Shown here: positions 16,887 to 26,900 of the stretch, piece by piece | How positions within the stretch are numbered: position 1 is the stretch's first letter | Layout: every line of letters starts with the position of its first letter | DNA from: Candidatus Neomicrothrix sp. | GTDB lineage: Bacteria > Actinomycetota > Acidimicrobiia > Acidimicrobiales > Aldehydirespiratoraceae | DNA length: 46,455 nucleotides | Direction of reading: 5' to 3' | Assembly (NCBI GenBank): GCA_017852795.1 | Contig: JAFMKU010000013.1 | Span: 1 to 46,455 of the forward strand | The notes under the pieces: generated by a model | Databases searched by the model: none | Told to the model about the DNA's origin: nothing | What the model saw: only the letters and a program-made list of their open reading frames with translations | Made by a program: the position numbers and the translations under genes

Positions 16887-17657
16887 ATGAACACCCAAAG
16901 CAACAACCCAGCCGCCAACACCACCCGACGGATCAAGACCTCCCATGCTGCCGTTGCTGGCCTTGCCGCACTCTTCGCCCTTGGCGGAGTGATCGGTCTT
17001 GCCACAAGCGGCTCCTCGGAGGCAGCGGCCGATCCGGCACAGATCGAAGAGTCGATCGTCGACGACGCCAGCGAAACACTCGTCACCGAGTCCACGTCCA
17101 ACGCCGTGCCCGCAACGGTTACCGCCGCGAACAACGAATCGGCAGCGGCCAAGGAAACCCCCGCCGAAGACGCCCCGGCCGATGAACCAGCACCGACTGA
17201 AGCAGCTGCCGCCGAAGACGCCCCGGCCGATGAGCCAGCACCGGCTGAAGCAGCTCCCGCCGACGACGCACCCGCCGAAGACGCACCCGCTGAAGACGCA
17301 CCCGCCGATGACGCACCCGCCGATGGCGGCGATGCAGGCTTCGACTTTGGTCTCGGTCTCGATTTCGAACTCGGACCAAACCTGGGCTTCGGTGGGTTCC
17401 CCAACCCATACGAGATTCCTGAACTCAACTTCGACGATCTCATGCTGGTGTTGAGCGTCCCTGACGTGATCGGACAGCACTACTCCGAAGCCGAATCCAC
17501 GTTGACCAACCTGGGGTTCGTCGTTGAACGGGTCGATGTCTTTCGGTCCAGCGGTGAGACCGGTTCGGTTGTCGATAGCGACGCTGCCGCTGGTTCACTC
17601 CGGCGAATTGGTTCCACCATCACTCTGACGGTGGTGATCGTCCTCCCTGGCCTGTAA
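16887..17657 (+). CDS. Single-pass membrane protein with C-terminal PASTA domain (copy 2)
   Basis: A 256-residue paralog of the gene at 12156: a short basic cytoplasmic tail (1-20), a membrane helix (about 21-40), a long acidic EDAPADEPAP repeat stalk (92-147), a Gly/Phe/Asp spacer and one PASTA domain (about 188-252) with VPDVIGQHYSEAE and SGETGSVVDSD. I start it at the second of two close ATGs: GAGAGGA lies 8 nt before it but only 2 nt before the first, and MNTQ-x-NN then matches the paralog. The frame is open further upstream through the promoter element, which is therefore not coding. It is divergent from the sigma fusion gene. It is probably anchored in the membrane with PASTA facing the wall; its ligand is unknown. 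Confidence 0.85.
   Translation: MNTQSNNPAANTTRRIKTSHAAVAGLAALFALGGVIGLATSGSSEAAADPAQIEESIVDDASETLVTESTSNAVPATVTAANNESAAAKETPAEDAPADEPAPTEAAAAEDAPADEPAPAEAAPADDAPAEDAPAEDAPADDAPADGGDAGFDFGLGLDFELGPNLGFGGFPNPYEIPELNFDDLMLVLSVPDVIGQHYSEAESTLTNLGFVVERVDVFRSSGETGSVVDSDAAAGSLRRIGSTITLTVVIVLPGL
17166..17261 (+). repeat. 48-bp tandem duplication in the PASTA 2 stalk
   Basis: Two adjacent 48-bp copies (17166-17213 and 17214-17261) differ at about three positions and encode EDAPADEPAPxEAAxA units. They are followed by shorter GACGCACCCGC-type units to about 17327. This is a likely recent in-frame expansion of the stalk. Confidence 0.8.
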
Positions 17658-17690
17658 CCCGACCGACACAGCATTCCTTTGGTCCCTCAG

Positions 17691-17735
17691 AAGGTACGGA
17701 CCGGCTCGGCAACGGGCCGGTCCGTACCTTTTTTG
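17691..17735 (+). terminator. Strong intrinsic terminator after PASTA gene 2
   Basis: AAGGTACGGACCGGC (17691-17705) pairs perfectly with 17716-17730 across a 10-nt loop, and the right arm runs into a T tract (CCTTTTTT). It lies 33 bp after the PASTA stop and just before the convergent gene ending at 17769. It could act in both directions, since the left arm starts with AA on the other strand. Confidence 0.9.
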
Positions 17736-17768
17736 GGTTGGGTGGTGTAACGATTCCGCTGAGCGGTG

Positions 17769-18965
17769 TTACCGGCCGAACCGTCGACGCACGTGCCGTC
17801 GCCGAGCAGCTCGCTGGTCGTCGCGATCGGCGGGTGTCACCACGCAGTTAGCAAACCCAGGGATCACCTCAGGCAACTCTGCGACGCTCACCAGACGAGC
17901 AGTCGGATGCTGCTCGGGTTCGGGGGCCTCGGCTAACCCGTCGTAGCGCAGATGCACGACCCCTCGAGCCAACCCGGTCGGATCGAGCCAGTTGGCATAG
18001 CCAGGATCGTTCAAGGCAACAACCAGATAACGGTTCTGATCCGGGGCGACGAGGGCCTGCTCGCCGGAAAGGCTTGATGTTGCGCTGGAGTACTCCAGAC
18101 TGGCGAACCAGCGATCGGCCAATTGCGCCCCTTGATAGCGAGCCGCAGTCGGGGGCATGGTGATCAGCAAGGCATGATCGCCGTCAATCTCGTACTGGCC
18201 GAGCGAAATCCACCGACCCAAAACCCCACCCTTGGCCGCTGGGGTCCGAAGCGGCAGCAGCGTGTTAACGGGCCGCGCTGCTTCGATCCCGTTCTGCACC
18301 AGTTCGGGCCAGCAGGTAGCCGATGCTCGAAGGTCGTCGGCCGCGCCGCGCCACCGACGGGCCACCACCTCGGCAGATTCGACCGTGACTGCGGCTCCTT
18401 CACTGCCGACCCGGTCGATGAACACTGACCCGCAATCAACCTCACTCCAGTCACCGTAAATTTGCCGAACTTGAAGGATCGTCGCTTCTGAAGGGTTATC
18501 GAGCGCGGACCGACCCGAACGGCCCGGGCCGACGCGTATCGAAAAGGAGCCGTCGGCTGCGAAATCAATGTCCTCGTCGGCCAGATAGCCGAGGCTCACA
18601 TCCTCTGCGCCGTAAGGTTCCCGCCGGTACAACTGCACCTCCAAGCGCGATGCCGAGCCTTTCGAACCCCAAACCTCATAGTCCACACCACCATGAATTG
18701 GGGCGAACCCATAGCGCTGGTCGGGGTTGTCGCCGCCGGTTCGCACCCGATCATCAAGAATCCGAAAGCGGGGCAGGTCAGGGTCGGCCAACAGGTGGTT
18801 TTCCATCGCGCTCAACACTTGACGGCCGAGATGAAGATATCCCCGGGCCGCACTCAACGAGTCACCCGCAGCATCCACGTTGCGCAACGCCTGTTCGGCC
18901 TCAACGGCTTGCCGCACAAAGTAGGCAAACGCCTCAGCCAGCTCCGATGTCGGATCGGTATCCAT
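17769..18965 (-). CDS. DUF1214-like protein, function unknown
   Basis: A 398-residue protein. The N-terminal 70 residues look helical (SELAEAFAYFVRQAVEAEQAL); the rest is mostly beta. The C-terminal part has DHALLITMPPTAARYQGAQLADRWFASLEY and RYLVVALNDPGYANWLDPTGLARGVVHLRYDG, a pattern I associate with DUF1214-type proteins. I start it at the ATG for MDTDPTSELAEAF because GGGGAGAA precedes it; an in-frame ATG 22 codons upstream gives a low-complexity extension. No signal peptide is visible, so it is probably cytoplasmic. It lies downstream of a small conserved gene on the same strand. No catalytic residues are evident. Confidence 0.7.
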   Translation of the reverse strand: MDTDPTSELAEAFAYFVRQAVEAEQALRNVDAAGDSLSAARGYLHLGRQVLSAMENHLLADPDLPRFRILDDRVRTGGDNPDQRYGFAPIHGGVDYEVWGSKGSASRLEVQLYRREPYGAEDVSLGYLADEDIDFAADGSFSIRVGPGRSGRSALDNPSEATILQVRQIYGDWSEVDCGSVFIDRVGSEGAAVTVESAEVVARRWRGAADDLRASATCWPELVQNGIEAARPVNTLLPLRTPAAKGGVLGRWISLGQYEIDGDHALLITMPPTAARYQGAQLADRWFASLEYSSATSSLSGEQALVAPDQNRYLVVALNDPGYANWLDPTGLARGVVHLRYDGLAEAPEPEQHPTARLVSVAELPEVIPGFANCVVTPADRDDQRAARRRHVRRRFGR

Positions 18966-19033
18966 CACGGTTCTCCCCGTTGACAACCGCCCCAGACCAG
19001 CACTCCCCAACGGCGAACGCAACCAGACCACGC

Positions 19034-19375
19034 CTAGGGCTCAAGCACCACCCAACCGCGACGCTGCAATTCGGCAGCCAACAGTTCACTCGATGCCGCC
19101 TGAACCGCCTTTTCGGCAGCCGACAACCGCACCGGGCGGTCCGGCGCCACCGGCGGGTTCCCACCATCGCTGCCTGCTTCGGCTTCGGCTTCCAACCGGG
19201 CGATCAAGGCGTCGGCTTCATCACGGGTGAAGCGACCACCGGCCTGTCGCTGGTTCAAACCCAGCGGACCTCGGGCGTCGCGAAAGTCGACATGCCCAGC
19301 CGCCTGAAGCAGTTCAAGCAGCCGCTTTACCTGCCGTTGATGAGCCGGTGGACCAGGATTCGCGCCGAAAGCCAT
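19034..19375 (-). CDS. Small conserved actinobacterial protein, function unknown
   Basis: A protein of about 113 residues, starting at [23 protein letters not shown]. The conserved-looking core is [34 protein letters not shown], which I recognise from uncharacterised actinobacterial proteins; the C-terminus ([14 protein letters not shown]) is helical. It is charged and soluble, without signal or membrane segments. An upstream in-frame ATG at 19429 would add 18 residues; I prefer the shorter form because the family pattern starts there. It is divergent from bioB and 68 bp upstream of the DUF1214-like gene, probably in one transcript. Confidence 0.6.
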   Translation of the reverse strand: MAFGANPGPPAHQRQVKRLLELLQAAGHVDFRDARGPLGLNQRQAGGRFTRDEADALIARLEAEAEAGSDGGNPPVAPDRPVRLSAAEKAVQAASSELLAAELQRRGWVVLEP

Positions 19376-19475
19376 ACCCGAGGTTGCCACAACAACGCCC
19401 GAATCCCTTCCCCATCGTGGACAACCCACCGAGGATCGTCCTCCGAACTGGACCCCAGGTTACGATTCGGCCACC

Positions 19476-20453
19476 ATGGAGCCAATGACCGAACCCCGTT
19501 ACGACTGGTCGGTAGATGAGGTCCTGGCGATTATCGAACGCCCCTTCCATGACCTTCTCTCCGACGCCAATGCCTGCCATCGCGAACGTTTCAACCCCCA
19601 TGAGATCGAAGGGGCGAAATTGCTTTCGATTAAAACCGGGGCCTGTCCAGAAGATTGCGCGTACTGCCCGCAGTCCGTCCACCACAACAACGACCTCAAA
19701 CCAGAACCGTTGATGGACCGGGACGAAATCCTGCGGGCCGCGCAACAGGCTCATGACGAAGGAGCGACCCGGTTCTGTATGGGTGCTGCTTGGCGTTCGC
19801 CAACCGACCGGCAGGTGGGCATCGTCGCTGAGTCGGTAACCGCAGTGGCCGAACTTGGGATGGAAACCTGCGTGACGCTGGGAATGCTCACTCCAACCCA
19901 AGCGCAAACGCTGGCCGACGCGGGACTCGATTTCTACAACCACAACCTCGACACCTCCCCCGATTTCTACGGTGAGATCATCACCACCCGGACCTATGAG
20001 GACCGGTTGGACACCTTGCAGGCCTGCCGAGACGCGGGCCTGAGCCTCTGCGCCGGCGGAATTGTGGGAATGGGCGAAAGCCGTCGGCAGCGAGCCGGGC
20101 TACTCCAACAACTAGCGACGCTCAACCCTCATCCGGAAAGCGTCCCGATCAACTTGTTGATTCAAGTCCCGGGCACCCCACTGGATGGGCTACCCGAGTT
20201 CGAACCGCTGGAGTTGGTTCGGACCATCGCGGCAGCCCGCCTGGTTATGCCCGGTTCGGTGGTGCGCCTCAGCGCAGGACGGTCATCAATGTCTGAAGAA
20301 CTCCATGCCCTTTGCCTGCACGCCGGGGCAAGCAGCATCTTCCTTGGTGATCGCCTGCTGACCGCCGACAACAACGGTGACGAGTCCGATCAGGCGATCC
20401 TCGCCCAACTCGACACGGCACTCAAGACGCTCGACCCGGCGGCAACGAAGTGA
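19476..20453 (+). CDS. bioB: Biotin synthase
   Basis: A 325-residue radical SAM enzyme that inserts sulfur into dethiobiotin to make biotin. The radical SAM cluster motif is Cys57-x3-Cys61-x2-Cys64 in [13 protein letters not shown]. Other family marks are [59 protein letters not shown] and [10 protein letters not shown], and the length is typical. The other biotin genes (bioF, bioA, bioD) are not in the window. The TGA stop overlaps the GTG start of the heliorhodopsin gene (GTGA), so the two are read from one mRNA. A TACGAT hexamer lies 9 nt before the ATG and there is no clear Shine-Dalgarno sequence. Confidence 0.97.
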   Translation: MEPMTEPRYDWSVDEVLAIIERPFHDLLSDANACHRERFNPHEIEGAKLLSIKTGACPEDCAYCPQSVHHNNDLKPEPLMDRDEILRAAQQAHDEGATRFCMGAAWRSPTDRQVGIVAESVTAVAELGMETCVTLGMLTPTQAQTLADAGLDFYNHNLDTSPDFYGEIITTRTYEDRLDTLQACRDAGLSLCAGGIVGMGESRRQRAGLLQQLATLNPHPESVPINLLIQVPGTPLDGLPEFEPLELVRTIAAARLVMPGSVVRLSAGRSSMSEELHALCLHAGASSIFLGDRLLTADNNGDESDQAILAQLDTALKTLDPAATK

Positions 20454-21247
20454 CCTCCGCGAACCCCACCTCGGCTGCCGTTTCCAACGAGCAGATCGGC
20501 GGGCTGCGCCGGTTCAACTTGGTGATGGGGGTGTTGCATCTGTTGTCAGGGGCCGCCATGTGGCTGATCGGCAACGACTTTCACCTACAGGTCAGTTCGT
20601 TCACCCTTAACGGACCACCGGGCACACCGCTGAGCGACGGTGAGTTTTTCGAAGCGCTGTCGTTCCCGCTGGCGTTCTGGACCGCCATGTTCCTGTTTCT
20701 CTCAGCCGCGGCGCATCTCACCATGGCCACCTTCGGTTTCTCGTTCTACCGTTCCGAACTGATCGCGGGCCGTAACCGATTGCGCTGGTTTGAGTACTCG
20801 CTTTCGGCCACCTTGATGATCGTGCTCATCGGCGCGGTTTCGGGCGTCACCGACGCGGCGGCGCTCATTGCGATCGCCGGTGCCAACGTTTCCATGATCC
20901 TGTTCGGTTGGCTGATGGAGATGGCAAACCGACCCGGTCAACCGGTCTGGTGGACACCGTTCTGGTTTGGGTGCGTGGCCGGGATTGTTCCCTGGTTGGC
21001 GATCGGAACCTCGGTGGCGTTGAGCGTTTCCGAAGCTGACGACGGTGGCCCACCCGGGTTCGTGTACGGGATCTTGGTGACCATTTTCGTGATGTTCAAC
21101 TGCTTCGCGATCAACCAGTGGCTTCAGTATCGGGGCCGGGGTCGCTGGGCGGAGTACGCGTTCGGGGAACGGGTGTACATCTGGTTGAGCTTGATCGCCA
21201 AGAGCCTTCTGGCCTGGCAGATCTTCGCCAATACCTTGATCGAATAG
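20450..21247 (+). CDS. Heliorhodopsin
   Basis: A 265-residue seven-helix retinal protein of the heliorhodopsin family, which sits in the membrane with its N-terminus inside, opposite to type-1 rhodopsins. Diagnostic segments are [16 protein letters not shown] with the counterion Glu115, and [15 protein letters not shown] with the retinal-binding Lys251. His30 and His89 match the two conserved histidines of the prototype 48C12 (H23, H80; E107 and K241 there) with nearly constant offsets. The start is GTG overlapping the bioB stop, so translation is probably coupled to biotin synthase. A FabH-like gene follows 45 bp later. The function of heliorhodopsins is unsettled: signalling and enzyme-regulating roles are proposed, and most do not pump. 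Confidence 0.95.
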   Translation: MTSANPTSAAVSNEQIGGLRRFNLVMGVLHLLSGAAMWLIGNDFHLQVSSFTLNGPPGTPLSDGEFFEALSFPLAFWTAMFLFLSAAAHLTMATFGFSFYRSELIAGRNRLRWFEYSLSATLMIVLIGAVSGVTDAAALIAIAGANVSMILFGWLMEMANRPGQPVWWTPFWFGCVAGIVPWLAIGTSVALSVSEADDGGPPGFVYGILVTIFVMFNCFAINQWLQYRGRGRWAEYAFGERVYIWLSLIAKSLLAWQIFANTLIE

Positions 21248-21292
21248 CGAGCCTGTGGGCCAACGACCGACTTTTCGCCGAGGTACGCAGCC

Positions 21293-22363
21293 ATGGGGAC
21301 AGTGATTGTCGGCTCCGGCACCGCGTTGCCGGAGCTAGAAGTCAGCAATGACCAGCTCGCTGAGGTCATGGACACCAGCGACGAATGGATCCGCAGTCGC
21401 TCCGGAGTTCACATGCGGCGATACAGCGATCCAGGTACGGGTTCGGCAACGCTTGGTGCTCAAGCTGTCCTCGCAGCCATCGCTGACGCCGGGATCAGCC
21501 CCGATGAGGTTGATCTGTTGATCTCGGCCACCATGACCCCCGATCTGCTTGCCCCCGGAAACGCCCCGCTGATCCAGCATCAAGCCAACCTCGGCCCGAT
21601 CGCGGCGTTCGACATTCGTCAACAATGCGCTGGGTTTCTTTACGGCTTGGAACTCGCCGATGCCATGCTGAGCAGCGGTCGAGCAACGACGGCGGTGGTA
21701 GTCGGGGCTGAAGCCCATGCCGGTTATCTGCCGTTCGGTCCCTCAGTTTGGGGCCGCCTACGAGGCGAGCACGCAAACCCGGTGAGCGACGCCGACTATC
21801 AACAGGCCACCAAGTACCGGGCTTGGTCGGTGCTCTTCGGCGACGGGGCCGGGGCGATGGTGCTTCGTCGGGATCCCGATCCGACGCGAGGCTTTCTCGG
21901 AGGCCGACTGTTTAGCGACGGTTCGCTGTTCGATTTGATCTGGGTCGAAGGGGTCGGTTTTCGCCACCAGCCCTACGTCGATCAAACCCAGCTTGACGCC
22001 GAAATGCATCTCCCGTCGATGAACGGAATGGAATTGTTTCGCCAAGCGGTTCGGTTGATGCCTGATTCGGTGGCTGCGGTGGCCGACGAGCACGGACTCC
22101 GTGTCAACGATCTTGATCTGGTGCTGGCCCATCAAGCCAACGAGCGGATCATTGCCGCCATGCGCAAGCAGTTCGGTTTTGATGACGGTGAGGATCGGGT
22201 TCCGTGCAACATCGCCCACCACGGCAACACCACCGCGGCGACGCTTCCGCTGCTCTACCAAGATCTCCGCGACGAGTCTCGAATCGTGCCCGGTCAGTTG
22301 CTGTCCTTCACCGCTTTCGGAGCCGGTGCCCACTGGGGAGCCAACCTCTACCGGGTGCCGTAG
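21293..22363 (+). CDS. 3-oxoacyl-ACP synthase III (KAS III, FabH-like)
   Basis: A 356-residue thiolase-fold condensing enzyme. The KAS III triad is complete: Cys112 in RQQCAGFLYGL, His280 in LAHQANERII and Asn312 in HHGNTTAATLPLL. FabH condenses an acyl-CoA starter with malonyl-ACP to begin fatty-acid synthesis, but relatives make polyketide or other natural-product starters or beta-lactones. It is longer than housekeeping FabH (about 317-335 residues), with an insertion around residues 145-180 (WGRLRGEHANPVSDADYQQ). No other fatty-acid genes lie nearby. It follows the heliorhodopsin gene on the same strand, probably in the same transcript, so it need not be the primary FabH. Confidence 0.9.
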   Translation: MGTVIVGSGTALPELEVSNDQLAEVMDTSDEWIRSRSGVHMRRYSDPGTGSATLGAQAVLAAIADAGISPDEVDLLISATMTPDLLAPGNAPLIQHQANLGPIAAFDIRQQCAGFLYGLELADAMLSSGRATTAVVVGAEAHAGYLPFGPSVWGRLRGEHANPVSDADYQQATKYRAWSVLFGDGAGAMVLRRDPDPTRGFLGGRLFSDGSLFDLIWVEGVGFRHQPYVDQTQLDAEMHLPSMNGMELFRQAVRLMPDSVAAVADEHGLRVNDLDLVLAHQANERIIAAMRKQFGFDDGEDRVPCNIAHHGNTTAATLPLLYQDLRDESRIVPGQLLSFTAFGAGAHWGANLYRVP

Positions 22364-22462
22364 CCAGCCGTTTAGTTGCTGCCTCGTTGGCTGGTTTGTT
22401 CAGAAACACGCCGCCAAGTGACGATTTCACCCTTTTCGGGTGGATCGGCAAGACTGCGCGCT

Positions 22463-23725
22463 ATGCGCACCCATCGTTCACTGCTCCGTTCACTGCTCGC
22501 TCTGCTGCTCGTTGGTCTCTTTGCCGCTAGCTGCGCAACGAGCGACACCACAACACCCGCACAAGACGACACCGGAATCGATGAGTCCGGCGATGCCGAA
22601 GCCACCGACACCGAATCGGAACCAGAAGCAACTGACGACGCAGAAGCCACCGACGACACCCCTATCCCGGACCTCCCAGAGTTGGAACTGATCGAACGAG
22701 GACCGTACACGGTGGGGGTGACCACCATCACCGTGACCGACACCGATCGTCAGCGTCCGCTCACCGTTGAAGTCTGGTTCCCGGTAGCGCCTGACACCGC
22801 TGGAGACCCAGCCAACTATTCCTTCATCACTGGCGACTACTACCCGTCACCGAACGCCATCGCCGCAGACCCGTCAGCGATCGCCACCGATCAACGCTTC
22901 CCTCTCGCGATCTACACCCACGGTTCGGGTGGTCTGCGATTTATCGACTCGAACTTCACCGAAATGTTGGCCAGCCACGGGTACGTCGTGGCCGCCGCCG
23001 ACCACACTGGCAACACCGCCGTCGAGTTGGTGTTCGAGATGGAAATCGACACCGACCAGGTTCTGCTTGACCGACCGCTCGACGTGAGCGCAGTGATCGA
23101 CGCCATGATCGACCCGGCCAACCCAGACACCGCCTCGTTTGCCAAGGCAATCGACGCTGAAAGCATCGCGGTGGCTGGTCATAGCCTTGGTGGCACGACC
23201 GCATTTGAGGTCGTGGCTGGGTTTAGCAACGACTACGGAACGAGCCCAGCCGACACCCGGGTTGGCGCCATCGTGACGTTTGCTCCTGCGGTTGGTGATG
23301 GAAGCGCCGACGCGCTGGTACCCGCCGAATCCCTCAAGAACGTGACGGTTCCGCTCCTGATCGTGTCCGGTACCGACGACAAGACCACCCCCGTGGACCC
23401 CAACGTGGAAACCGCCTGGGAATACAGTGCCTCGTCACCGTTCTACCGGGTCGAGTTGACGGCCGCTGAGCATCAGAGCTTCACCGACATGTGCGCCTAT
23501 CAGGACTGGATCCCGTCGCTTCCCGCCGCCAACCCGCTGCTTGTCGCCACCGTCAACGAAAGTGCCATCGCTGGTTGCTCGGCCGACGACATGCCGATTG
23601 ACCGGGTGAAGGACCTGACCAACACGTTCGTGATTTCTTTCCTTGATTCGATCTTTCGGGGAACGGTCATGCCACAACCCGATTCGTTCAGCATCCCTGA
23701 CGATCTGACCTACAGGGTTCGCTGA
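22463..23725 (+). CDS. Secreted alpha/beta-hydrolase lipoprotein (PAF-acetylhydrolase/DLH-like)
   Basis: A 420-residue predicted lipoprotein: a basic start, a hydrophobic stretch and the lipobox LFAASC (about residue 25), then an acidic Thr/Glu/Asp linker to about residue 70. The hydrolase domain has LAIYTHGSGGLR (oxyanion region), SHGYVVAAADHTGN, the nucleophile elbow VAGHSLGGTT, LLIVSGTDDKTTP with the acidic residue, and a His in AAEHQSF. This order resembles platelet-activating-factor acetylhydrolase and dienelactone-hydrolase-like esterases. I start at 22463 because the upstream open frame overlaps the KAS III end and lacks a signal. The substrate is unknown. Confidence 0.85.
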   Translation: MRTHRSLLRSLLALLLVGLFAASCATSDTTTPAQDDTGIDESGDAEATDTESEPEATDDAEATDDTPIPDLPELELIERGPYTVGVTTITVTDTDRQRPLTVEVWFPVAPDTAGDPANYSFITGDYYPSPNAIAADPSAIATDQRFPLAIYTHGSGGLRFIDSNFTEMLASHGYVVAAADHTGNTAVELVFEMEIDTDQVLLDRPLDVSAVIDAMIDPANPDTASFAKAIDAESIAVAGHSLGGTTAFEVVAGFSNDYGTSPADTRVGAIVTFAPAVGDGSADALVPAESLKNVTVPLLIVSGTDDKTTPVDPNVETAWEYSASSPFYRVELTAAEHQSFTDMCAYQDWIPSLPAANPLLVATVNESAIAGCSADDMPIDRVKDLTNTFVISFLDSIFRGTVMPQPDSFSIPDDLTYRVR

Positions 23726-23874
23726 CGCGTTGAGCATCGGGTGGCTCGCCCCCTCATCGAAATGAAATCTCCGCGCTGATGTAACAAACAGGCCGCGCCC
23801 ACCGATAGCCGTGAGGTAAGCTTCACACCACTTGGCGATTCTGGCCGCCTGCCAATCACTGCAAGGAGTAAAAA

Positions 23875-23979
23875 ATGGTCGGGTTTCGGATGGGATTGGT
23901 AAGTCACAGTGCTGCTCACGCCCTTCCTAGCCAGCGCTGTTCACCCTGGGAACCCAGCGAGTATCGTGATCCGAAGTGA
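23875..23979 (+). CDS. 34-residue ORF, possible leader peptide of the subtilase gene
   Basis: A short frame starting MVGFRMGLVSH with a near-perfect Shine-Dalgarno AAGGAGT placed 6 nt before its ATG. It ends in GTGA, where the TGA stop overlaps the GTG start of the subtilase. The subtilase start has no good ribosome-binding site of its own, so translation of the protease may depend on this ORF. The peptide has no recognisable domain. It may be a coupling leader or a real small protein; alternatively the Shine-Dalgarno match is fortuitous. Confidence 0.5.
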   Translation: MVGFRMGLVSHSAAHALPSQRCSPWEPSEYRDPK

Positions 23980-26900
23980 ATGCATCGCGTCGGGTTCTGG
24001 CACTCATAGCGACGGCCGCACTCGCCGCTTCGATCACGGTGTCAACCGGCGCGGCCCAAGCCAACACCAAAGCCGGCACCAACACCGCGACTGAGACCGG
24101 GCCCCCAACTGATAGCAAAGTGCTTGACCTTCCGATCACGGCCAGCGGTTCGCTCGCCGGTTCCGTCGCTCAAAATCTGCTGGCCCGCCAACCGAACCTG
24201 GTCAGAAACCCGTACTCGTTGTTGATCGAATTCGCTGCGGGTGCCGATCCGGAATCGGTCCTCGGGCTCCTTAAGGAGACAAACACCCGCCTGGTGCAGC
24301 AGTTCAGCGAAACCAATGTGTACCAACTGGAAACCACCGGCGACCTTGGAACGATCCGCTCACTGCTGGCCCGCGACGATCAGGTGCTCTGGGTCGACTT
24401 TGACAACATCGTGAGTGCGACCGCAACCAAGGAACCCAGCCCGGCCCCCGACGTTTCCATCCAACTATCCAATGACTCGATGGCGAGCCAGTTGTGGGGG
24501 CTTTTCGGGAGCAACGGGATCAGGGCAGAAGCGGCATGGGCGGCAACGGCTTCGGTTCAGGACGTAGTCATCGCGGTTATCGACAGCGGGGTCATGATCG
24601 AGCACCCAGATCTCGCCGCCAACATCTGGACGAATCCCGGAGAGATTGCAGGCAACGGGATCGACGACGACAACAACGGCTTCGTTGACGACCTTCACGG
24701 TTGGGATTTCGTCGATGGCGATAACCAACCAAACGATCTCGCGGGCCACGGGACCCATGTTGCTGGCACGATTGCGGCGGTTCGCGACAACGGGATCGGT
24801 GTGGCCGGGGTCGCCCATAACGCCAAGATCATGCCGATCCGGTTCCTTGATGCCAACGGGCAAGGCTTCGTTTCTGATGCCCTCAGCGGACTTGACTACG
24901 CGCTGCGTAACGGAGCAAAAGTCTCGAACAACTCGTGGGGTGGAGGGGCGCCATCCTCGGCGTTCTCGGCGACCCTCGACCGGGCCAACTCCGAAGGGCA
25001 TCTGTTTGTGGCCTCAGCCGGAAACGAATCGACCGACATCGACGATTCCCCGAGTTTTCCGGCCTCTTACCCGCAATCCAACATCTTGTCGGTCGCGTCA
25101 CTCACCTCAGGAGGGCAGCTTTCATCGTTTTCCAACTTCGGAACGACCTCGGTTGATATCGCTGCGCCCGGCTCGTCCATTCGTTCAACCTATTCATTGA
25201 CCGACCCTTCTATCTCAGGGATCGAAATCGAAAACGGTGCGGCCTACATTTCCCTAAATGGGACGTCAATGGCGGCTCCACACGTCTCCGGAATTGCCAG
25301 TCTGCTCTACGGACTTGACCCGACGCTTACCCCGCAGCAAGTAATCGAGTTGATCATTGACGGTGGGCGAACCCTCTCTACATTGAATTCGCTGCGTTGG
25401 AGCAAGACCGTTGACGCAGAAAAATCCATTGCCTTGTTGAACACGGTTCCACCTTCCATTTCCATCAGTGGTGCAAGTAACGGAGACGAACTGTTCCTTG
25501 GAGAGTCGGTAACGCTCACCGCTACCGCCAGCAGCTCGCTCGGAGCCAACTTGTCCAACTCGGTTACTTGGCGAACACCCAACGGTGTCGTCGCCCACAC
25601 CGGTTCCTCATTCACCTTCACCCCCACTTCGATCGGTTCGAATACGGTGATCGCCTCAATCGTCGAAGCTAACGGCCGGTCGGCGACCACCAGCGTCACG
25701 CTTAGCGTCTCCGAGATGCGCTTCCGGGTCCTTTCTCCCACCAACCCAGTGCCGTTGGTTGTGGGAGACAACCTGACCGCCACTTGGGCCTGGCCCGGCC
25801 AATCGAACCAAACCGGTGAAGTCGCGATCGAATCCATCTACCGCTATGAGGTGGAACCGAACAGTTCCGCCGGTGCGATCGTTGACAATCGTTCGACCTC
25901 GGTTGCCCTCAACGTTGGCGAGTCGTTTTTGGTCGGCATCGTAAGCGTCGGGCTACGACTCAGCCACTCCTACGTTGGAGACTTGACAATCTCGCTGACC
26001 AGCCCGTCGGGGGAACGAGTCAACCTTTATCAAGAAGATGGCGGAAGCGGGAACAACTTTGGTTCGGGGGACCGTAGCTGTGACGGAGAGCTCACCATCT
26101 TCACTGAAGCCGCCGATGACTTCGTCTCTAACCTGTCGGCACCCTACCTCGGGCCGGTTCGGGCGTCTGAATCTCTCACCGCAATGGAGAACACATCCGC
26201 CAACGGCCAATGGGTGTTGACCGTCACCGATAATGCTGTAGAAGATACGGGAACGATTCATTGCGTGGAACTTGACCTAACTAACGCATCTAGCCGCAAA
26301 ATCATCGGTACCGGCGTTCCTCTGGTCGACGAGTCGTTCACGATCACGCATACCACCGCCCTCAACAACACCCTTGCCCCCGAAAGCCGGCTGGTATTGA
26401 GCGCTCAAGGATTCCCGAAAGTTGCCAGCTTGGGCACGCTCCTCGATGCCACCAAATTGGTTCCCACTCCCCCTCGACAAGTGGTGACCTCCCCCAATGG
26501 CACCCCAAACCAGCTGCGAGTGAGTTGGATTCCGCCTCTGTCGCGCGGTGGCGGTCCGGTTACCGGGTTCCAGGTGCGCGAAGGCGACAGCGTCGTTTGC
26601 CAAACGACCTCCACCAGTTGCTTTGTCGGCCTCTACGCCAGTGGTTCTGTCCATAGCTTCACCGTCACCGCGTCCAACAGCTTCGGAACCAGCATCCGTT
26701 CAGATACGTCACCACCGGGAGTAGTCCCGACCCTCCGGACGTCGGCGGAGACCGGCGTTGACTGCTACATGCCGCAGATCCACGACTTTCTGGATGTGAG
26801 GGCCGTGCTGCGAGTGACCAACGACGTTGGCTGTATCGCTCAGCTGGGGATCACCACCGGAACCTCCCCCACCGCCTTCAGCCCCAACGATGCGGTGCTA

